64,000 nt of DNA from Hydrogenophaga sp. (lineage in GTDB: Bacteria; Pseudomonadota; Gammaproteobacteria; Burkholderiales; Burkholderiaceae_C). A program made the translations under genes and the position numbers. The stretch lies in NCBI RefSeq assembly GCF_025699295.1, contig NZ_JAILWB010000013.1, positions 82,500 through 146,499 on the forward strand, read 5' to 3'. Shown one piece after another: positions 10,287 through 21,240 of the stretch (the stretch's first letter is position 1; the number at the start of each line of letters is the position of its first letter). The notes beneath the pieces were generated by a model that was not told the DNA's origin, made no database searches, and worked only from the letters and a program-made list of their open reading frames with translations.

Positions 10287-11371
10287 GTGCCAACCCGCTG
10301 GGCGTGATCCGCCAGGACGTGCAGTCCATGCACGCCTACGCCATCCAGGACTCGGTCGGCCTGATCAAGCTCGACGCCATGGAAAACCCCTTCGCACTGC
10401 CGCCCGCGCTGCAGGCCGAACTGGGTGCGCGGCTGGGTGCTGTGGCGATCCACCGCTATCCGGGTGCCCGTATCGACGATCTGAAGCAGGCGCTGGCCCG
10501 CTACGTGGATCTGCCTGCGGGCTGCGACCTGATGCTGGGCAATGGCTCCGACGAACTCATCTCCCTGCTGGCCATGGGCTGCGATCTGCCGGGGGCAACC
10601 ATCCTGGCGCCGTTGCCCGGCTTCGTCATGTATGGCATGAGCGCGCAGTTGCAGGGCCTGAAGTTTGTGGGTGTGCCGCTCACGGCCGACTTCGAGCTCG
10701 ACGAACCCGCGATGCTGGCCGCAATGCGCGAGCACAGGCCCGCCATCACCTACATCGCCTATCCGAACAACCCCACCGCCAACCTCTGGAACGCGGAAGC
10801 CATCCGTCGCCTGATCGCGGAGGCTGCCGGTTTCGGTGGCCTGGTGGTGATGGACGAGGCCTACCAGCCGTTTTCCAGTCACAGCTGGCTGGACGAAATC
10901 CGCGCGAACCCTGCCGAAAACGCCCACGTTCTGCTCATGCGCACGCTCTCCAAGTTCGGGCTGGCGGGCGTGCGCATCGGATACATGATCGGTGCCCAGG
11001 CGCTGGTGCATGAGGTCGACAAGCTGCGCCCGCCGTACAACGTGAGCGTGCTCAACGCCGAGTGCGCACTGTTCGCGCTGGAGCATGCCGACGTGTTCGC
11101 GCAGCAGGCGGCGCAGATCCGCGAGCAGCGCGCCGTGCTCATCGATGCACTGGACCGTGTGCCCGGTGTCACGCCCTTCCCGAGCGACGCCAACATGGTG
11201 CTGGTTCGGGTGCCGGACGCGCAGCGATGCTTTGATGGACTCAAGGCCCAGGGCATTCTGGTGAAGAATGTTTCTAAAATGCATCCACTGCTGGCCCAAT
11301 GCCTGCGCCTGACGGTGGGCACGCCGTCGGAAAATGCCCAGCTGATCCGCGCCCTCAAGACCTCCCTATGA
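10283..11371 (+). CDS. hisC: histidinol-phosphate aminotransferase
   Basis: PLP enzyme (fold type I, class I/II aminotransferase) that makes histidinol phosphate from imidazole acetol phosphate and glutamate. The 362-residue protein has the PLP lysine in [14 protein letters not shown] (K224), the YPNNPTAN substrate motif and MDEAY. The start ATG 10283 overlaps the hisD stop and the end overlaps hisB by four bases, so hisDCB are translationally coupled. Confidence 0.96.
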   Translation: MSANPLGVIRQDVQSMHAYAIQDSVGLIKLDAMENPFALPPALQAELGARLGAVAIHRYPGARIDDLKQALARYVDLPAGCDLMLGNGSDELISLLAMGCDLPGATILAPLPGFVMYGMSAQLQGLKFVGVPLTADFELDEPAMLAAMREHRPAITYIAYPNNPTANLWNAEAIRRLIAEAAGFGGLVVMDEAYQPFSSHSWLDEIRANPAENAHVLLMRTLSKFGLAGVRIGYMIGAQALVHEVDKLRPPYNVSVLNAECALFALEHADVFAQQAAQIREQRAVLIDALDRVPGVTPFPSDANMVLVRVPDAQRCFDGLKAQGILVKNVSKMHPLLAQCLRLTVGTPSENAQLIRALKTSL

Positions 11372-11988
11372 CCCAGACGCCTTCCGCCCTCACCGTGTCC
11401 GACCGCGTGGCTCACGTGCAGCGCAACACCTCGGAGACGCAGATCGGCGTGCGTGTCAATCTCGACGGCTCGGGTTCGGCCAAGCTGTCCACGGGCATCG
11501 GCTTCTTCGATCACATGCTCGACCAGATCGCCCGCCACGGGCTGATCGACCTGGACATCCAGGCCAAGGGCGACCTGCACATCGATGGCCACCACACCGT
11601 GGAAGATGTGGGCATCACGCTCGGTCAGGCCTTCGCGCAGGCCGTCGGCAACAAAAAAGGCATCCGCCGCTACGGCCATGCCTACGTACCGCTTGACGAG
11701 GCACTCTCGCGCGTGGTGATCGATTTCTCCGGGCGCCCGGGCCTGCACATGCGTGTTCCGTTCAAGAGCGGCATGGTCGGTGGTTTCGACACGCAGCTGG
11801 CATTTGAATTTTTCCAGGGCTTCGTCAACCACGCCGGCGTGACCCTGCACATCGACAACCTGCACGGCGAAAACGCCCACCATCAGGCCGAGACTGTCTT
11901 CAAGGCCTTTGCCCGCGCCCTGCGCATGGCCCTGGAGCGCGATCCGCGCATGGGCGACGTGATTCCCTCGACCAAAGGCTCGCTCTGA
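11368..11988 (+). CDS. hisB: imidazoleglycerol-phosphate dehydratase
   Basis: Mn-dependent dehydratase of histidine synthesis, forming imidazole acetol phosphate. At 206 residues it is the monofunctional type, without the histidinol-phosphatase domain of E. coli HisB; that phosphatase must be encoded elsewhere. The duplicated metal motifs are present: [10 protein letters not shown] and [10 protein letters not shown], plus [13 protein letters not shown] near the N-terminus. It starts within the hisC stop (ATGA). Confidence 0.96.
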   Translation: MTQTPSALTVSDRVAHVQRNTSETQIGVRVNLDGSGSAKLSTGIGFFDHMLDQIARHGLIDLDIQAKGDLHIDGHHTVEDVGITLGQAFAQAVGNKKGIRRYGHAYVPLDEALSRVVIDFSGRPGLHMRVPFKSGMVGGFDTQLAFEFFQGFVNHAGVTLHIDNLHGENAHHQAETVFKAFARALRMALERDPRMGDVIPSTKGSL

Positions 11989-12001
11989 GTTCTCCTGTCC
12001 G

Positions 12002-12664
12002 ATGAAACGCAAGACAGTCGCCGTGGTGGACTACGGCAGCGGGAACCTGCGCTCCGTGTCGCAGGCTGTGCGGCATGTGGCGCATGCCGAAGACGTGGAG
12101 GTGCTGGTCACGTCCGATGCGCAGGCCGTGCGCGATGCCGACCGGGTGATCCTGCCCGGCCAGGGCCATATGGGCGACTGCGTGCGCGAGCTCGCCACCT
12201 CCGGGCTGCAGGATGCCGTGCTGCATGCTGCCGCGCACAAGCCGCTGTTTGGTGTCTGCGTGGGCATGCAGATGCTGCTGGACCGCAGCGAGGAAGGTCC
12301 TACCAACGGCCTGGGCCTGATTCCGGGTGAGGTGGTGCGCTTCCAGCTGGAGGGCAGGCTGCAGGCCGACGGCAGCCGCTTCAAGGTGCCACAGATGGGC
12401 TGGAACCGGGTGTTCCACGAACTCGGGCGTGGCGCGTCCCACCCTTTGTGGGCCGGTATCGGGGATGGCGCCTATTTCTATTTCGTGCACAGCTTCTATG
12501 CTCGACCGGCGCTGGCGGCAAACAGCGTGGGGGAAGCGGACTATGGCGGCCGTTTTGCGGCGGCCATCGCCCGCGATAATATTTTTGCCACCCAGTTCCA
12601 CCCCGAAAAAAGCGCCGATCAGGGGCTGGCGCTGTACCGCAACTTCCTGTCCTGGAATCCCTGA
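12002..12664 (+). CDS. hisH: imidazole glycerol phosphate synthase, glutaminase subunit
   Basis: Class I glutamine amidotransferase that supplies ammonia to HisF. The 220-residue protein has the nucleophile in LFGVCVGMQ (C86), the oxyanion-strand neighbour [11 protein letters not shown], and the catalytic His-Glu pair in FHPEKS. It lies 13 bases after hisB and 27 before hisA. Confidence 0.96.
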   Translation: MKRKTVAVVDYGSGNLRSVSQAVRHVAHAEDVEVLVTSDAQAVRDADRVILPGQGHMGDCVRELATSGLQDAVLHAAAHKPLFGVCVGMQMLLDRSEEGPTNGLGLIPGEVVRFQLEGRLQADGSRFKVPQMGWNRVFHELGRGASHPLWAGIGDGAYFYFVHSFYARPALAANSVGEADYGGRFAAAIARDNIFATQFHPEKSADQGLALYRNFLSWNP

Positions 12665-12691
12665 GTCCATCCGCCTTGCATCCACATCATC

Positions 12692-13432
12692 ATGCTGCTG
12701 ATTCCTGCCATTGATCTGAAAGACGGCCAGTGCGTTCGCCTCAAACAGGGCGACATGGACCAATCCACGGTGTTCGGCGAAGACCCGGCGGCCATCGCCC
12801 GAAGCTGGGTCAACAAGGGCGCACGGCGCGTGCACCTGGTGGACCTCAATGGTGCCTTCGCCGGCAAGCCGAAGAACGAACAGGCCATCCGCGCCATCCT
12901 CAAGGAGGTCGGTGCCGAGGTGGACGTGCAGCTCGGCGGTGGCATCCGCGATCTCGACACCATTGAACGGTACCTCGACGCCGGTCTGCGCTACGTGATC
13001 ATCGGCACCGCGGCGGTGAAGAATCCAGGCTTCCTGCAGGACGCCTGCACCGCATTCGGTGGCCACATCATCGTCGGCCTGGACGCCAAGGATGGCAAGG
13101 TCGCCACCGATGGCTGGAGCAAGCTCACGGGCCACGAAGTCGTGGATCTGGGCAAGAAGTTCGAAGACTACGGCGTCGAAGGCATCATCTACACCGACAT
13201 CGGACGCGACGGCATGCTCTCGGGCATCAACATCGATGCCACGGTCAAGCTGGCGCAGGCGCTCTCGATCCCGGTCATCGCTTCGGGTGGCTTGTCCAAC
13301 CTCGAGGACATCCGCGCGCTGTGTGCGGTGGAGGACGAGGGCGTCGAGGGCGTGATCTGCGGCCGCTCGATCTACAGCGGCGATCTGGACTTCGAAGCGG
13401 CGCAGAACCTGGCCGATGAACTCAATGGATGA
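12692..13432 (+). CDS. hisA: phosphoribosylformimino-AICAR-phosphate isomerase
   Basis: TIM-barrel isomerase (ProFAR to PRFAR). The 246-residue protein opens with [16 protein letters not shown], with the catalytic Asp at residue 8; the second catalytic Asp lies in [14 protein letters not shown], and phosphate-binding glycines are in [12 protein letters not shown]. Its stop overlaps the hisF start (ATGA). Confidence 0.97.
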   Translation: MLLIPAIDLKDGQCVRLKQGDMDQSTVFGEDPAAIARSWVNKGARRVHLVDLNGAFAGKPKNEQAIRAILKEVGAEVDVQLGGGIRDLDTIERYLDAGLRYVIIGTAAVKNPGFLQDACTAFGGHIIVGLDAKDGKVATDGWSKLTGHEVVDLGKKFEDYGVEGIIYTDIGRDGMLSGINIDATVKLAQALSIPVIASGGLSNLEDIRALCAVEDEGVEGVICGRSIYSGDLDFEAAQNLADELNG

Positions 13433-14214
13433 GCATGCTGGCTAAGCGGATCATTCCCTGCCTGGACGTCACGGGCGGTCGCGTCGTCAAGGGCGTGAAT
13501 TTCGTCGAACTGCGCGATGCCGGCGACCCGGTGGAGATCGCCGCGCGCTACAACGAACAGGGCGCCGACGAACTCACCTTCCTGGACATCACGGCCACGT
13601 CCGACGGGCGCGACCTGATCCTGCACATCATTGAAGCCGTGGCTTCCCAGGTCTTCATTCCGCTCACCGTGGGTGGCGGCGTGCGCGCGGTGGAAGACGT
13701 GCGCCGTCTGCTCAACGCCGGGGCCGACAAGACCAGTTTCAACTCTGCTGCCATTGCCAATCCCCAGGTGATCCGCGACGCGTCAGACAAGTACGGTGCG
13801 CAGTGCATCGTGGTCGCGATCGACGCCAAACGCCGCCAGGGCGATGACCTGATCCAGCGCGGCGAGGGCTGGGACGTGTACAGCCACGGTGGGCGCAAGA
13901 ACACGGGCCTGGACGCGGTCGCCTGGGCCAGCCAGATGACCGACTTCGGCGCGGGCGAGATCCTGCTCACCAGCATGGACCGTGACGGCACCAAGTCCGG
14001 TTTCGACCTCGCCCTTACGCGCGCCGTGGCCGACGCGGTCAGCGTGCCCGTGATCGCCTCGGGCGGTGTGGGCAACCTGGACCACCTGGCCGATGGCGTG
14101 CAGCAGGGGGGGGCGGACGCGGTGCTGGCCGCCAGCATCTTCCACTACGGCGAATTCACCGTGGCGCAGGCCAAGGCGCGCATGGCCGAACGCGGCATCC
14201 CGGTTCGGCTCTGA
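13429..14214 (+). CDS. hisF: imidazole glycerol phosphate synthase, cyclase subunit
   Basis: TIM-barrel cyclase that with HisH makes IGP and AICAR. The 261-residue protein begins at ATG 13429 (overlapping hisA) or at the second ATG 13435, which matches the usual family start [12 protein letters not shown]. The catalytic Asps are in [13 protein letters not shown] and in [12 protein letters not shown]. The gene ends nine bases before the stop of the opposite-strand lapA-like gene, which cuts hisF from hisI. Confidence 0.97.
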   Translation: MSMLAKRIIPCLDVTGGRVVKGVNFVELRDAGDPVEIAARYNEQGADELTFLDITATSDGRDLILHIIEAVASQVFIPLTVGGGVRAVEDVRRLLNAGADKTSFNSAAIANPQVIRDASDKYGAQCIVVAIDAKRRQGDDLIQRGEGWDVYSHGGRKNTGLDAVAWASQMTDFGAGEILLTSMDRDGTKSGFDLALTRAVADAVSVPVIASGGVGNLDHLADGVQQGGADAVLAASIFHYGEFTVAQAKARMAERGIPVRL

Positions 14215-14223
14215 CGAGGCGGT

Positions 14224-14721
14224 TTAGAGCCTGTCGCCCCCGCGCGGCGGCAACTGGCGCTCCAGCCGATCTTCCAGCTCACCCACAGTCGCGCTCAGGC
14301 CGTTGCCTGTTTGCTCAATGACCTGGGTCAGTGTGGCCTGGACCTGCTCCAGCCTCTGGTGCAACTGCTCTGACAGGGCCTGTTCACGCTTGGTCGCAGC
14401 CTGCAGTTCCCCTTGCAGATAATGCTTCAGCTCGGTGAAGCGTGAGGCCTCGGCCTTGTCGGCGAGCTGACGCTGTTCGTTGACCTCGCGCGTGACGCGG
14501 CGCATCTCCATCAGGTGCATGGTTTGGTAGTACACCAGCGCGGCGAGAAACACCACCAGCACCAGAGCCAGCATGCCCAGCAGCACCAGCCCCATGGGCG
14601 CCTGCACCTGGGTGAACCCAAAGTTGAGCGCGGTGGGTTGCAGGATCTGCTCGAAGTTCAGCGCGACGAATCCCGCGATGAACAGGATGAAGAGGACCAG
14701 GAGCAAGGTGCGGACTTTCAT
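14224..14721 (-). CDS. LapA-domain membrane protein with long coiled coil
   Basis: A 165-residue protein with two transmembrane helices (about residues 5-24 and 43-67) in the arrangement of LapA (lipopolysaccharide assembly protein A/DUF1049), including the LNFEQ-type loop after helix 1. Residues 70-155 form a charged, heptad-like coiled coil (VNEQRQLADKAEASRF onward), longer than in E. coli LapA. Such proteins help regulate LPS synthesis; that role here is by family only. It is transcribed against the his genes on both sides: convergent with hisF, divergent from hisI. Confidence 0.75.
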   Translation of the reverse strand: MKVRTLLLVLFILFIAGFVALNFEQILQPTALNFGFTQVQAPMGLVLLGMLALVLVVFLAALVYYQTMHLMEMRRVTREVNEQRQLADKAEASRFTELKHYLQGELQAATKREQALSEQLHQRLEQVQATLTQVIEQTGNGLSATVGELEDRLERQLPPRGGDRL

Positions 14722-14796
14722 GGGGTTCCTAGTATGTGTCGGCAGGAGACGACTCGGGTCATGGTACCGCTTGTGTGCCCATGGTAGATTCCCGCC

Positions 14797-15186
14797 ATGA
14801 ACTGGCTCGACGAAGTGAAGTGGGATGCGCAAGGCTTGGTGCCCGTGATCGCGCAGGAAAACGCCACGGGCGATGTGCTGATGTTTGCCTGGATGAATCG
14901 TGAGGCACTCCAGAAGACCGCCGAACTCGGGCGCGCCGTGTACTACAGCCGGTCTCGCGACAGGCTGTGGTTCAAGGGCGAGGAGTCGGGCCATGTGCAG
15001 ACCGTGCACGACATCCGGATGGACTGCGACAACGACGTCGTGCTGCTCAAGGTCACGCAACTGGGGCACGAACCCGGCATCGCCTGCCACACTGGCCGCC
15101 ACAGCTGCTTTTTCCAGCGTTTCGAGAGCGGGAGCTGGCACGCGGTGGAGCCGGTGCTCAAGGACCCCGAATCCATTTACAAGTGA
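14797..15186 (+). CDS. hisI: phosphoribosyl-AMP cyclohydrolase
   Basis: Zinc enzyme that opens the adenine ring of PR-AMP (third step of histidine synthesis). At 129 residues it is monofunctional. The family motifs are [28 protein letters not shown] and metal-binding cysteines in [11 protein letters not shown] and [18 protein letters not shown] hexamer ends six bases before the ATG, with no clear ribosome-binding site, raising the possibility of a leaderless message. HisE follows after 11 bases. Confidence 0.96.
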   Translation: MNWLDEVKWDAQGLVPVIAQENATGDVLMFAWMNREALQKTAELGRAVYYSRSRDRLWFKGEESGHVQTVHDIRMDCDNDVVLLKVTQLGHEPGIACHTGRHSCFFQRFESGSWHAVEPVLKDPESIYK

Positions 15187-15197
15187 CCCATCAGAGC

Positions 15198-15572
15198 ATG
15201 TCCTCCACCGACGACCTGGCGAGACTGGCCGCCGTGATCGAAAGCCGCAAACCGACCAATGGCGGCGACCCCGAGCAGAGCTACGTGGCGCGACTGTTGC
15301 ACAAGGGCCCCGATGCCTTCCTGAAAAAGATCGGTGAAGAAGCTACCGAGGCGGTCATGGCCGCCAAGGACGCCGACCATGGTGGTGACCGGCAGAAGCT
15401 GGTGAACGAAACCGCCGACCTGTGGTTCCACTGCATGATCGCGCTGGCCCATTACAACCTGGGGCCGGGCGACGTGGTGGCAGAACTGGTGCGCCGAGAA
15501 GGCCTCAGTGGCCTGGAGGAAAAGGCGATGCGCAAGGTTCGCCAGCGCGAGATCGACCCGGACGCAGTCTGA
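15198..15572 (+). CDS. hisE: phosphoribosyl-ATP pyrophosphatase
   Basis: Hydrolyses PR-ATP to PR-AMP (second step of histidine synthesis). This 124-residue all-helical MazG-like protein carries the metal-binding [15 protein letters not shown] motif and ETADLWFH. The reading frame stays open further upstream, but the family start is at ATG 15198, 11 bases after hisI. With hisI it completes the his set except hisZ and a histidinol phosphatase. Confidence 0.95.
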   Translation: MSSTDDLARLAAVIESRKPTNGGDPEQSYVARLLHKGPDAFLKKIGEEATEAVMAAKDADHGGDRQKLVNETADLWFHCMIALAHYNLGPGDVVAELVRREGLSGLEEKAMRKVRQREIDPDAV

Positions 15573-15584
15573 AGGAGTTGGCTC

Positions 15585-15974
15585 ATGAGCGACATCATCG
15601 ACGTCGAAGCGACAGACAGTGAAAGGGCCCAGTCACTCAAGACGGTGGGCTGGATCAGCTACGTCCTGCACCTTGTGGTGGCGGTGGCGGCTGTGCTGCC
15701 TGGTGCCCAGGCCAGCCCGGTGGTGCTGCTCGTGGCGTTGATCATCGACCTGGTGAAAAAGGGTGACGCCGAGGGCACGTGGCAGGCGAGCCATTTTTCC
15801 TGGCGCATCCGCACCGTGATCTGGGCTGCCGTGCTCTACCTGGTGACATTGCCGCTGTGGCTGTTGCTCGTTGCGCCGGGCTGGATCGCCTGGTGCCTCA
15901 TTTCCCTCTGGTTCCTTTACCGCATCGTCAAGGGCGTGGTGCGCATGAACGCCAGCCAGCCCATGCCCGAGTAA
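15585..15974 (+). CDS. DUF4870-like small membrane protein
   Basis: A 129-residue protein with about three hydrophobic helices (residues 22-38 with VLHLVVAVAAVLPG, 45-55, and 80-112) and conserved features of the DUF4870 family (HFSWRIRT, WFLYRIVKG). The function is unknown. AAGGAG lies 9 bases before the ATG. It is sandwiched between hisE and the HIT gene, a neighbourhood I believe is common in Burkholderiales. Confidence 0.7.
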   Translation: MSDIIDVEATDSERAQSLKTVGWISYVLHLVVAVAAVLPGAQASPVVLLVALIIDLVKKGDAEGTWQASHFSWRIRTVIWAAVLYLVTLPLWLLLVAPGWIAWCLISLWFLYRIVKGVVRMNASQPMPE

Positions 15975-15987
15975 CGACCCCCTTCCC

Positions 15988-16350
15988 ATGAGCCCTCACG
16001 ACCCGAACTGCATTTTCTGCAAGATCATCGCCGGCCAGATTCCGTCAAAAAAGGTGTACGAAGACGAGGACATCTACGTCTTTCACGACATACACCCGTG
16101 GGCTCCGGTGCACTTTCTCATGGTGCCCAAAGAACATGTTCCGTCCATGGCGCAGCTCACGCCCGAGCACGAGCGTCTGATGGGGCGCATCATGACCCTG
16201 GCCCCTCGCCTGGCACTGGAGCAGGGCTGCAATCCGTACCCCGAGGGTGGATTTCGCATCGTGTGCAACAACGGCGCTGAAGGGGGGCAGGAGGTGCACC
16301 ATCTCCACGTGCACGTGATGGGCGGGCCTCGTCCCTGGCTGCGCGGCTGA
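15988..16350 (+). CDS. HIT-family nucleotide phosphoramidase (HinT-like)
   Basis: A 120-residue histidine-triad protein that hydrolyses nucleoside phosphoramidates such as AMP-lysine. The catalytic HHLHVHVMGG motif lies at about residues 99-108 and the N-terminal zinc-type CIFCKIIAGQIPS at 7-19. It is close to HinT/YcfF in length and motifs. It is 13 bases after the DUF4870 gene; a 114-base gap follows before tatA. Confidence 0.9.
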   Translation: MSPHDPNCIFCKIIAGQIPSKKVYEDEDIYVFHDIHPWAPVHFLMVPKEHVPSMAQLTPEHERLMGRIMTLAPRLALEQGCNPYPEGGFRIVCNNGAEGGQEVHHLHVHVMGGPRPWLRG

Positions 16351-16464
16351 TCACCTCTGCGCAAGGCGCTGGTATTGGGGCGGGTTGAACGGGCTGAACT
16401 CCTACCCGGGCTTAGAATCCCACTCATAGCGACTGTCGCTTCATTTCCCTATCTGGAGAAACTC

Positions 16465-16707
16465 ATGGGTTCGTTCTCAATCTGGCACTGGCTGATCGTG
16501 CTGCTGATCGTGGTGATGGTGTTCGGGACCAAGAAGCTCAAGAACATCGGGTCCGATCTGGGCGGTGCGGTCAAGGGTTTCAAGGACGGTATCAAGGAAG
16601 GCGGGCAAACCCCGGCCGACAATGCCGGCGCACCGGCTGGGCAGGTGACCCAGGACACCCGCGCCGACAAGAACACCATTGACGTCGAGGCCAAGCAGAA
16701 AAGCTGA
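16465..16707 (+). CDS. tatA: Sec-independent protein translocase subunit TatA
   Basis: Pore-forming subunit of the twin-arginine translocase, which exports folded proteins. The 80-residue protein has one N-terminal transmembrane helix ([15 protein letters not shown]), the hinge [14 protein letters not shown], then an amphipathic helix and an acidic/alanine-rich tail. The start ATG 16465 is preceded by TGGAGAA. The 114-base gap upstream holds a -10-like TAGAAT (16413-16418) without a well-spaced -35. Window proteins likely to use Tat include PetA and the lytic transglycosylase. Confidence 0.95.
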   Translation: MGSFSIWHWLIVLLIVVMVFGTKKLKNIGSDLGGAVKGFKDGIKEGGQTPADNAGAPAGQVTQDTRADKNTIDVEAKQKS

Positions 16708-16801
16708 TGCCCTTGTTGCACGGGAACGCGCACCTTCGCGTCCCCTTGCGCTCCCCCGGGGCTGACCGCCCCATCTACCTTGCCCGCGGAACGGCCGATA
16801 C

Positions 16802-17296
16802 ATGATTGATCTGGGCATCTCCAAGCTCGCCCTTATCGGTGCGGTGGCGTTGATCGTCATTGGCCCCGAAAAGTTGCCGCGCGTGGCCCGCACCGTCGGT
16901 GCCCTGCTGGGCAAGGCGCAGCGCTACGTGTCGGACGTGAAGGCCGAGGTCAGCCGTTCGATGGAGCTGGAAGAACTCAAAAAGATGAAGGATACGGTGA
17001 CCGAGGCGGCGCGCGATGTCGAGAACTCGGTGCAGAGCGGTGCCAGCGATTTCGAGAAGTCCTGGTCGGATGCCACGGCCGGCCTTGACGGAGCGACCTC
17101 GTCGTACGATGCCAATGCCCCCCTGGGCTCGCTCGAAGCCCCGCCGATCTACAAACACCCCAAAAAGAACTGGCGCATCAAGCAGAAGGCCATGCCCCAG
17201 TGGTTCAAGGCCCGCACCGGTGTGCGCACACGCACGCAATCGGGTGCGGCCCGCGTGGCCCGTTTCCGGCCCCGCTCAACTTCTGCTCCCCGTTGA
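16802..17296 (+). CDS. tatB: Sec-independent protein translocase subunit TatB
   Basis: Receptor subunit that works with TatC in recognising twin-arginine signal peptides. The 164-residue protein has the short N-terminal membrane helix with [17 protein letters not shown], where the Glu in GPEKLPR is the conserved TatB residue, followed by a long amphipathic region and a basic C-terminal end. A 94-base gap separates it from tatA; the stop overlaps the tatC start by one base (TGATG). Confidence 0.94.
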   Translation: MIDLGISKLALIGAVALIVIGPEKLPRVARTVGALLGKAQRYVSDVKAEVSRSMELEELKKMKDTVTEAARDVENSVQSGASDFEKSWSDATAGLDGATSSYDANAPLGSLEAPPIYKHPKKNWRIKQKAMPQWFKARTGVRTRTQSGAARVARFRPRSTSAPR

Positions 17297-18096
17297 TGTC
17301 CGACCCCAAAGATTCCACCGACGAGCTCGCCGGTACCGAGCAGCCGTTCGTCCAGCACTTGATGGAGCTGCGAGACCGGCTCCTGTACGGCATCATTGGT
17401 CTGGCGATCTGCATGGCCTTGCTGGCTGTGTGGCCAGGTCCCAGCGGGTTGATCGACCTGATCGCGGTGCCGATTCGGGCGCACATGCCGCCCGATGCCA
17501 AGCTGATTGCCGTAGGTGTGTTTTCGCCTTTCTTCGTGCCGATCAAGGTGCTGGCGATGGCCGCGTTGCTGCTGTCACTGCCCTGGTGGATGTACCAGGT
17601 CTGGGCCTTCGTGGCGCCGGGGCTCTACAGCCACGAGCGGCGCTTCGCCGTTCCGCTGATTGTCCTGGGCAGTCTGCTGGCCTACGTGGGCATCGCGTTC
17701 GTGCAGTTCTTCGTGCTCGACAAGATGTTCGGCTTCATCCAGCAGTTCACACCGGCCAGTGTGGCGGCCACGCCGGATATCGCTTCCTACGTCGAGGCGA
17801 TTCTGTCGCTGTATCTGGCCTTCGGCCTGGCCTTTCAGGTGCCCATTGTCGTGGTGCTGCTGGTCAGGATGAACATGGTGACGGTGCAGAAGCTCAAGGA
17901 TTTCCGCGGCTATTTCATCGTTGTGGCATTCGTCATCGCCGCAGTGGTCACACCTCCCGACGTGATCTCCCAGCTGGCCCTCGCGGTGCCCATGTGCCTG
18001 TTGTACGAACTGGGCATCTGGGGAGCGCGATGGTTTGTCAAGGCGTCGGCCAGGACCGACGAAGAGGCGAAAGAGGAAGAAGAAGCCGCGCGCTGA
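17296..18096 (+). CDS. tatC: Sec-independent protein translocase subunit TatC
   Basis: Six-helix membrane core of the Tat translocase. The 266-residue protein has the conserved HLMELRDRLL motif at the N-terminus (about residues 19-28), FVAPGLYSHERR, and FGLAFQVPIVVVLL with the conserved Phe/Gln region. A charged tail (EEAKEEEEAA) ends it. The start is within the tatB stop, without an obvious Shine-Dalgarno, so re-initiation from tatB is likely. The end faces the htrA gene nine bases away. Confidence 0.96.
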   Translation: MSDPKDSTDELAGTEQPFVQHLMELRDRLLYGIIGLAICMALLAVWPGPSGLIDLIAVPIRAHMPPDAKLIAVGVFSPFFVPIKVLAMAALLLSLPWWMYQVWAFVAPGLYSHERRFAVPLIVLGSLLAYVGIAFVQFFVLDKMFGFIQQFTPASVAATPDIASYVEAILSLYLAFGLAFQVPIVVVLLVRMNMVTVQKLKDFRGYFIVVAFVIAAVVTPPDVISQLALAVPMCLLYELGIWGARWFVKASARTDEEAKEEEEAAR

Positions 18097-18105
18097 CCGA
18101 TGCGA

Positions 18106-19254
<1,149 letters not shown>

Positions 19255-19426
19255 GTCGTTGCGTATGGGTTTGAAAGCGGTTGACCCGGCGTGGGTCGTG
19301 GCACAGACCTTATTCTCCCGCATATGGGCGGGTTGGCGGCGGCTTCAAGCCCGCGAGGCGGCCACTCGGCTGGCACGCGGGTGTCAGAATGGAGAGTCCC
19401 TTTCTCAAGCATCGCCAGCCCCCAAC

Positions 19427-20188
19427 ATGCCTGCCCAGCGCACCGTCCTCGTCGATACCCTGAACCTGCTGCTCAAGCCCGAACCGTTCAAGGACTATGC
19501 GCCGAACGGGTTGCAGGTCGAGGGCCGTGCCGAGGTTCGCCGGCTGGTCAGTGGCGTGACCGCCAGCCGGGCCCTGATCGAGGCAGCGATCGCCGAGCGT
19601 GCCGATGCCATCCTGGTGCACCACGGCCTGTTCTGGCGTGGACAGGACGGGCGAGTGATCGGCTGGATGAAGCAGCGCCTCTCGCTGCTGCTGGCGCACG
19701 ATGTCAGCCTGCTGGCCTATCACCTGCCCCTGGACGCGCACCCCGAGCTGGGCAACAACGCGCAACTGGCGCGGCATCTGGGTGTGGTGGTGTATCCCGA
19801 CGCGCGCGGACGTTTCGGTGAACAGGCGTTGGGTTTCATGGGTGAGCGCCGCAGCGATTCGGCGGCGGCCCTGGCCGATCACGTGGCCGAGCGGCTGGGT
19901 CGTGCGGTTACGCTGGTGGCCGAACCCGACCGCCCGGTGCGGCAGGTCGCGCTGTGCACCGGGGGCGCGCAAGGCTATTTCGAAGCCGCCATCGCTGCCG
20001 GGGCCGATGTATTCATCACCGGTGAAATTTCAGAACCGCAAGCGCACTACGCGCGCGAATGCGGCGTGGCCTATATCGCGTGCGGTCACCATGCGTCCGA
20101 ACGCTACGGCGCTCAGGCGGTGGGTGCGCATGTGGCGGCGCAGCTCGGACTCGAGCACGTCTTCATCGACGTTCCCAACCCCGCCTGA
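19427..20188 (+). CDS. Nif3-like dinuclear metal centre protein (YbgI family)
   Basis: A 253-residue member of the NIF3/YbgI family, which forms hexameric rings with a two-metal site. Seen are DYAPNGLQVEG, the metal ligands in ILVHHGLFW, the later YHLPLDAHPELGNN, and C-terminal ACGHHASERYGAQAVG. The family has been linked to GTP cyclohydrolase-like chemistry, but its role is unsettled. The start ATG 19427 is where homology begins; the frame is open much further upstream, antisense to htrA. It is eight bases before pdxA and divergent from htrA. Confidence 0.88.
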   Translation: MPAQRTVLVDTLNLLLKPEPFKDYAPNGLQVEGRAEVRRLVSGVTASRALIEAAIAERADAILVHHGLFWRGQDGRVIGWMKQRLSLLLAHDVSLLAYHLPLDAHPELGNNAQLARHLGVVVYPDARGRFGEQALGFMGERRSDSAAALADHVAERLGRAVTLVAEPDRPVRQVALCTGGAQGYFEAAIAAGADVFITGEISEPQAHYARECGVAYIACGHHASERYGAQAVGAHVAAQLGLEHVFIDVPNPA

Positions 20189-20196
20189 GGCAAGAC

Positions 20197-21240
20197 ATGC
20201 CGGTTGCCGCTCCTCTCCCTCTTGTTCTCAGCATGGGCGATCCGGCCGGCATCGGCCCGGAGATCGTGGCCAAGGCGTTGCGCGAGCGGCCCGATCTGCG
20301 GCATCAGCTGGTTGTCGCCGGTGACGTGGCCACACTGCACCGGGCCTTGCGCATCACGGCGCCCCAGGCAGGGTCAGCCGCAGGGGGCCTGATGCTGGCC
20401 GAAATCGAACAACTGTCCGCCGCTGGCGACGTGCCGCCCGGTTGCATGGCGGTGGTACAGGCGTGCGCGCTGCCCGAGCCGGCCACGTTGGGGCGCATTG
20501 ACGCCCGCGCGGGGCGCGCGGCGGCCGACTGCATCCGCTGGGCCGCACAGGCTGCGTTGTCCGGCAAGGCCCGTGCGGTGGTGACCGCGCCCATCCACAA
20601 GGAGGCGCTGGCCGCGGCGGGCGTGGACCATCCCGGGCACACCGAGTTGCTGCAGTCGCTGGCCGCGGCGCACATGGGCGTGCCGGTGTCCGCCCTGCCG
20701 GTGCGCATGATGCTCAGCTGCCCGGGGTTGAGCACGGTGCTCGTGAGCATCCACATGTCCCTGCAGCAGGCCTTGCACGCGGTCACGCAGGAGCAGGTGC
20801 TGCAAACCATCCGCATCACGCATGCCCATTTTCGGCGGGCTGGCCTGGCCGCGCCGCGCATTGCTGTTGCCGGACTCAACCCCCATGCGGGGGAGGGCGG
20901 TCTGTTCGGGCGTGAGGAGATCGAGGTCATCGGACCGGCCATCGAGCAGGCGCGGCAGGACGGCTTGCTGGCCAGTGGGCCCCACGCGCCTGACACGGTG
21001 TTCATGCGCACGCGGCAAGGCGCCTTCGATGTGGTGGTCGCGATGTACCACGATCAGGGTCTGATTCCGGTCAAGCTGCTCGGTCTGGAGCACGGCGTGA
21101 ACACCACACTCGGCCTGCCATTCGTGCGAACCAGTCCGGATCACGGCACAGCCTTCGACCTCGCTGGTTCCGGTCAGGCCAGCGCCGCCAGCATGCTGGC
21201 CGCGATCGACGCGGCCTTGGCGGCTACCCCTGCTTCCTGA
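20197..21240 (+). CDS. pdxA: 4-hydroxythreonine-4-phosphate dehydrogenase
   Basis: NAD- and metal-dependent enzyme of the DXP-dependent pyridoxal phosphate pathway. The 347-residue protein shows [12 protein letters not shown] at the N-terminus, metal histidines in APIHKEAL and [19 protein letters not shown], and [11 protein letters not shown]. It is slightly longer than the usual 330 because of an Ala-rich segment before TAPIHKE. Its last 17 bases overlap the 3' end of mscL on the other strand. Confidence 0.95.
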   Translation: MPVAAPLPLVLSMGDPAGIGPEIVAKALRERPDLRHQLVVAGDVATLHRALRITAPQAGSAAGGLMLAEIEQLSAAGDVPPGCMAVVQACALPEPATLGRIDARAGRAAADCIRWAAQAALSGKARAVVTAPIHKEALAAAGVDHPGHTELLQSLAAAHMGVPVSALPVRMMLSCPGLSTVLVSIHMSLQQALHAVTQEQVLQTIRITHAHFRRAGLAAPRIAVAGLNPHAGEGGLFGREEIEVIGPAIEQARQDGLLASGPHAPDTVFMRTRQGAFDVVVAMYHDQGLIPVKLLGLEHGVNTTLGLPFVRTSPDHGTAFDLAGSGQASAASMLAAIDAALAATPAS

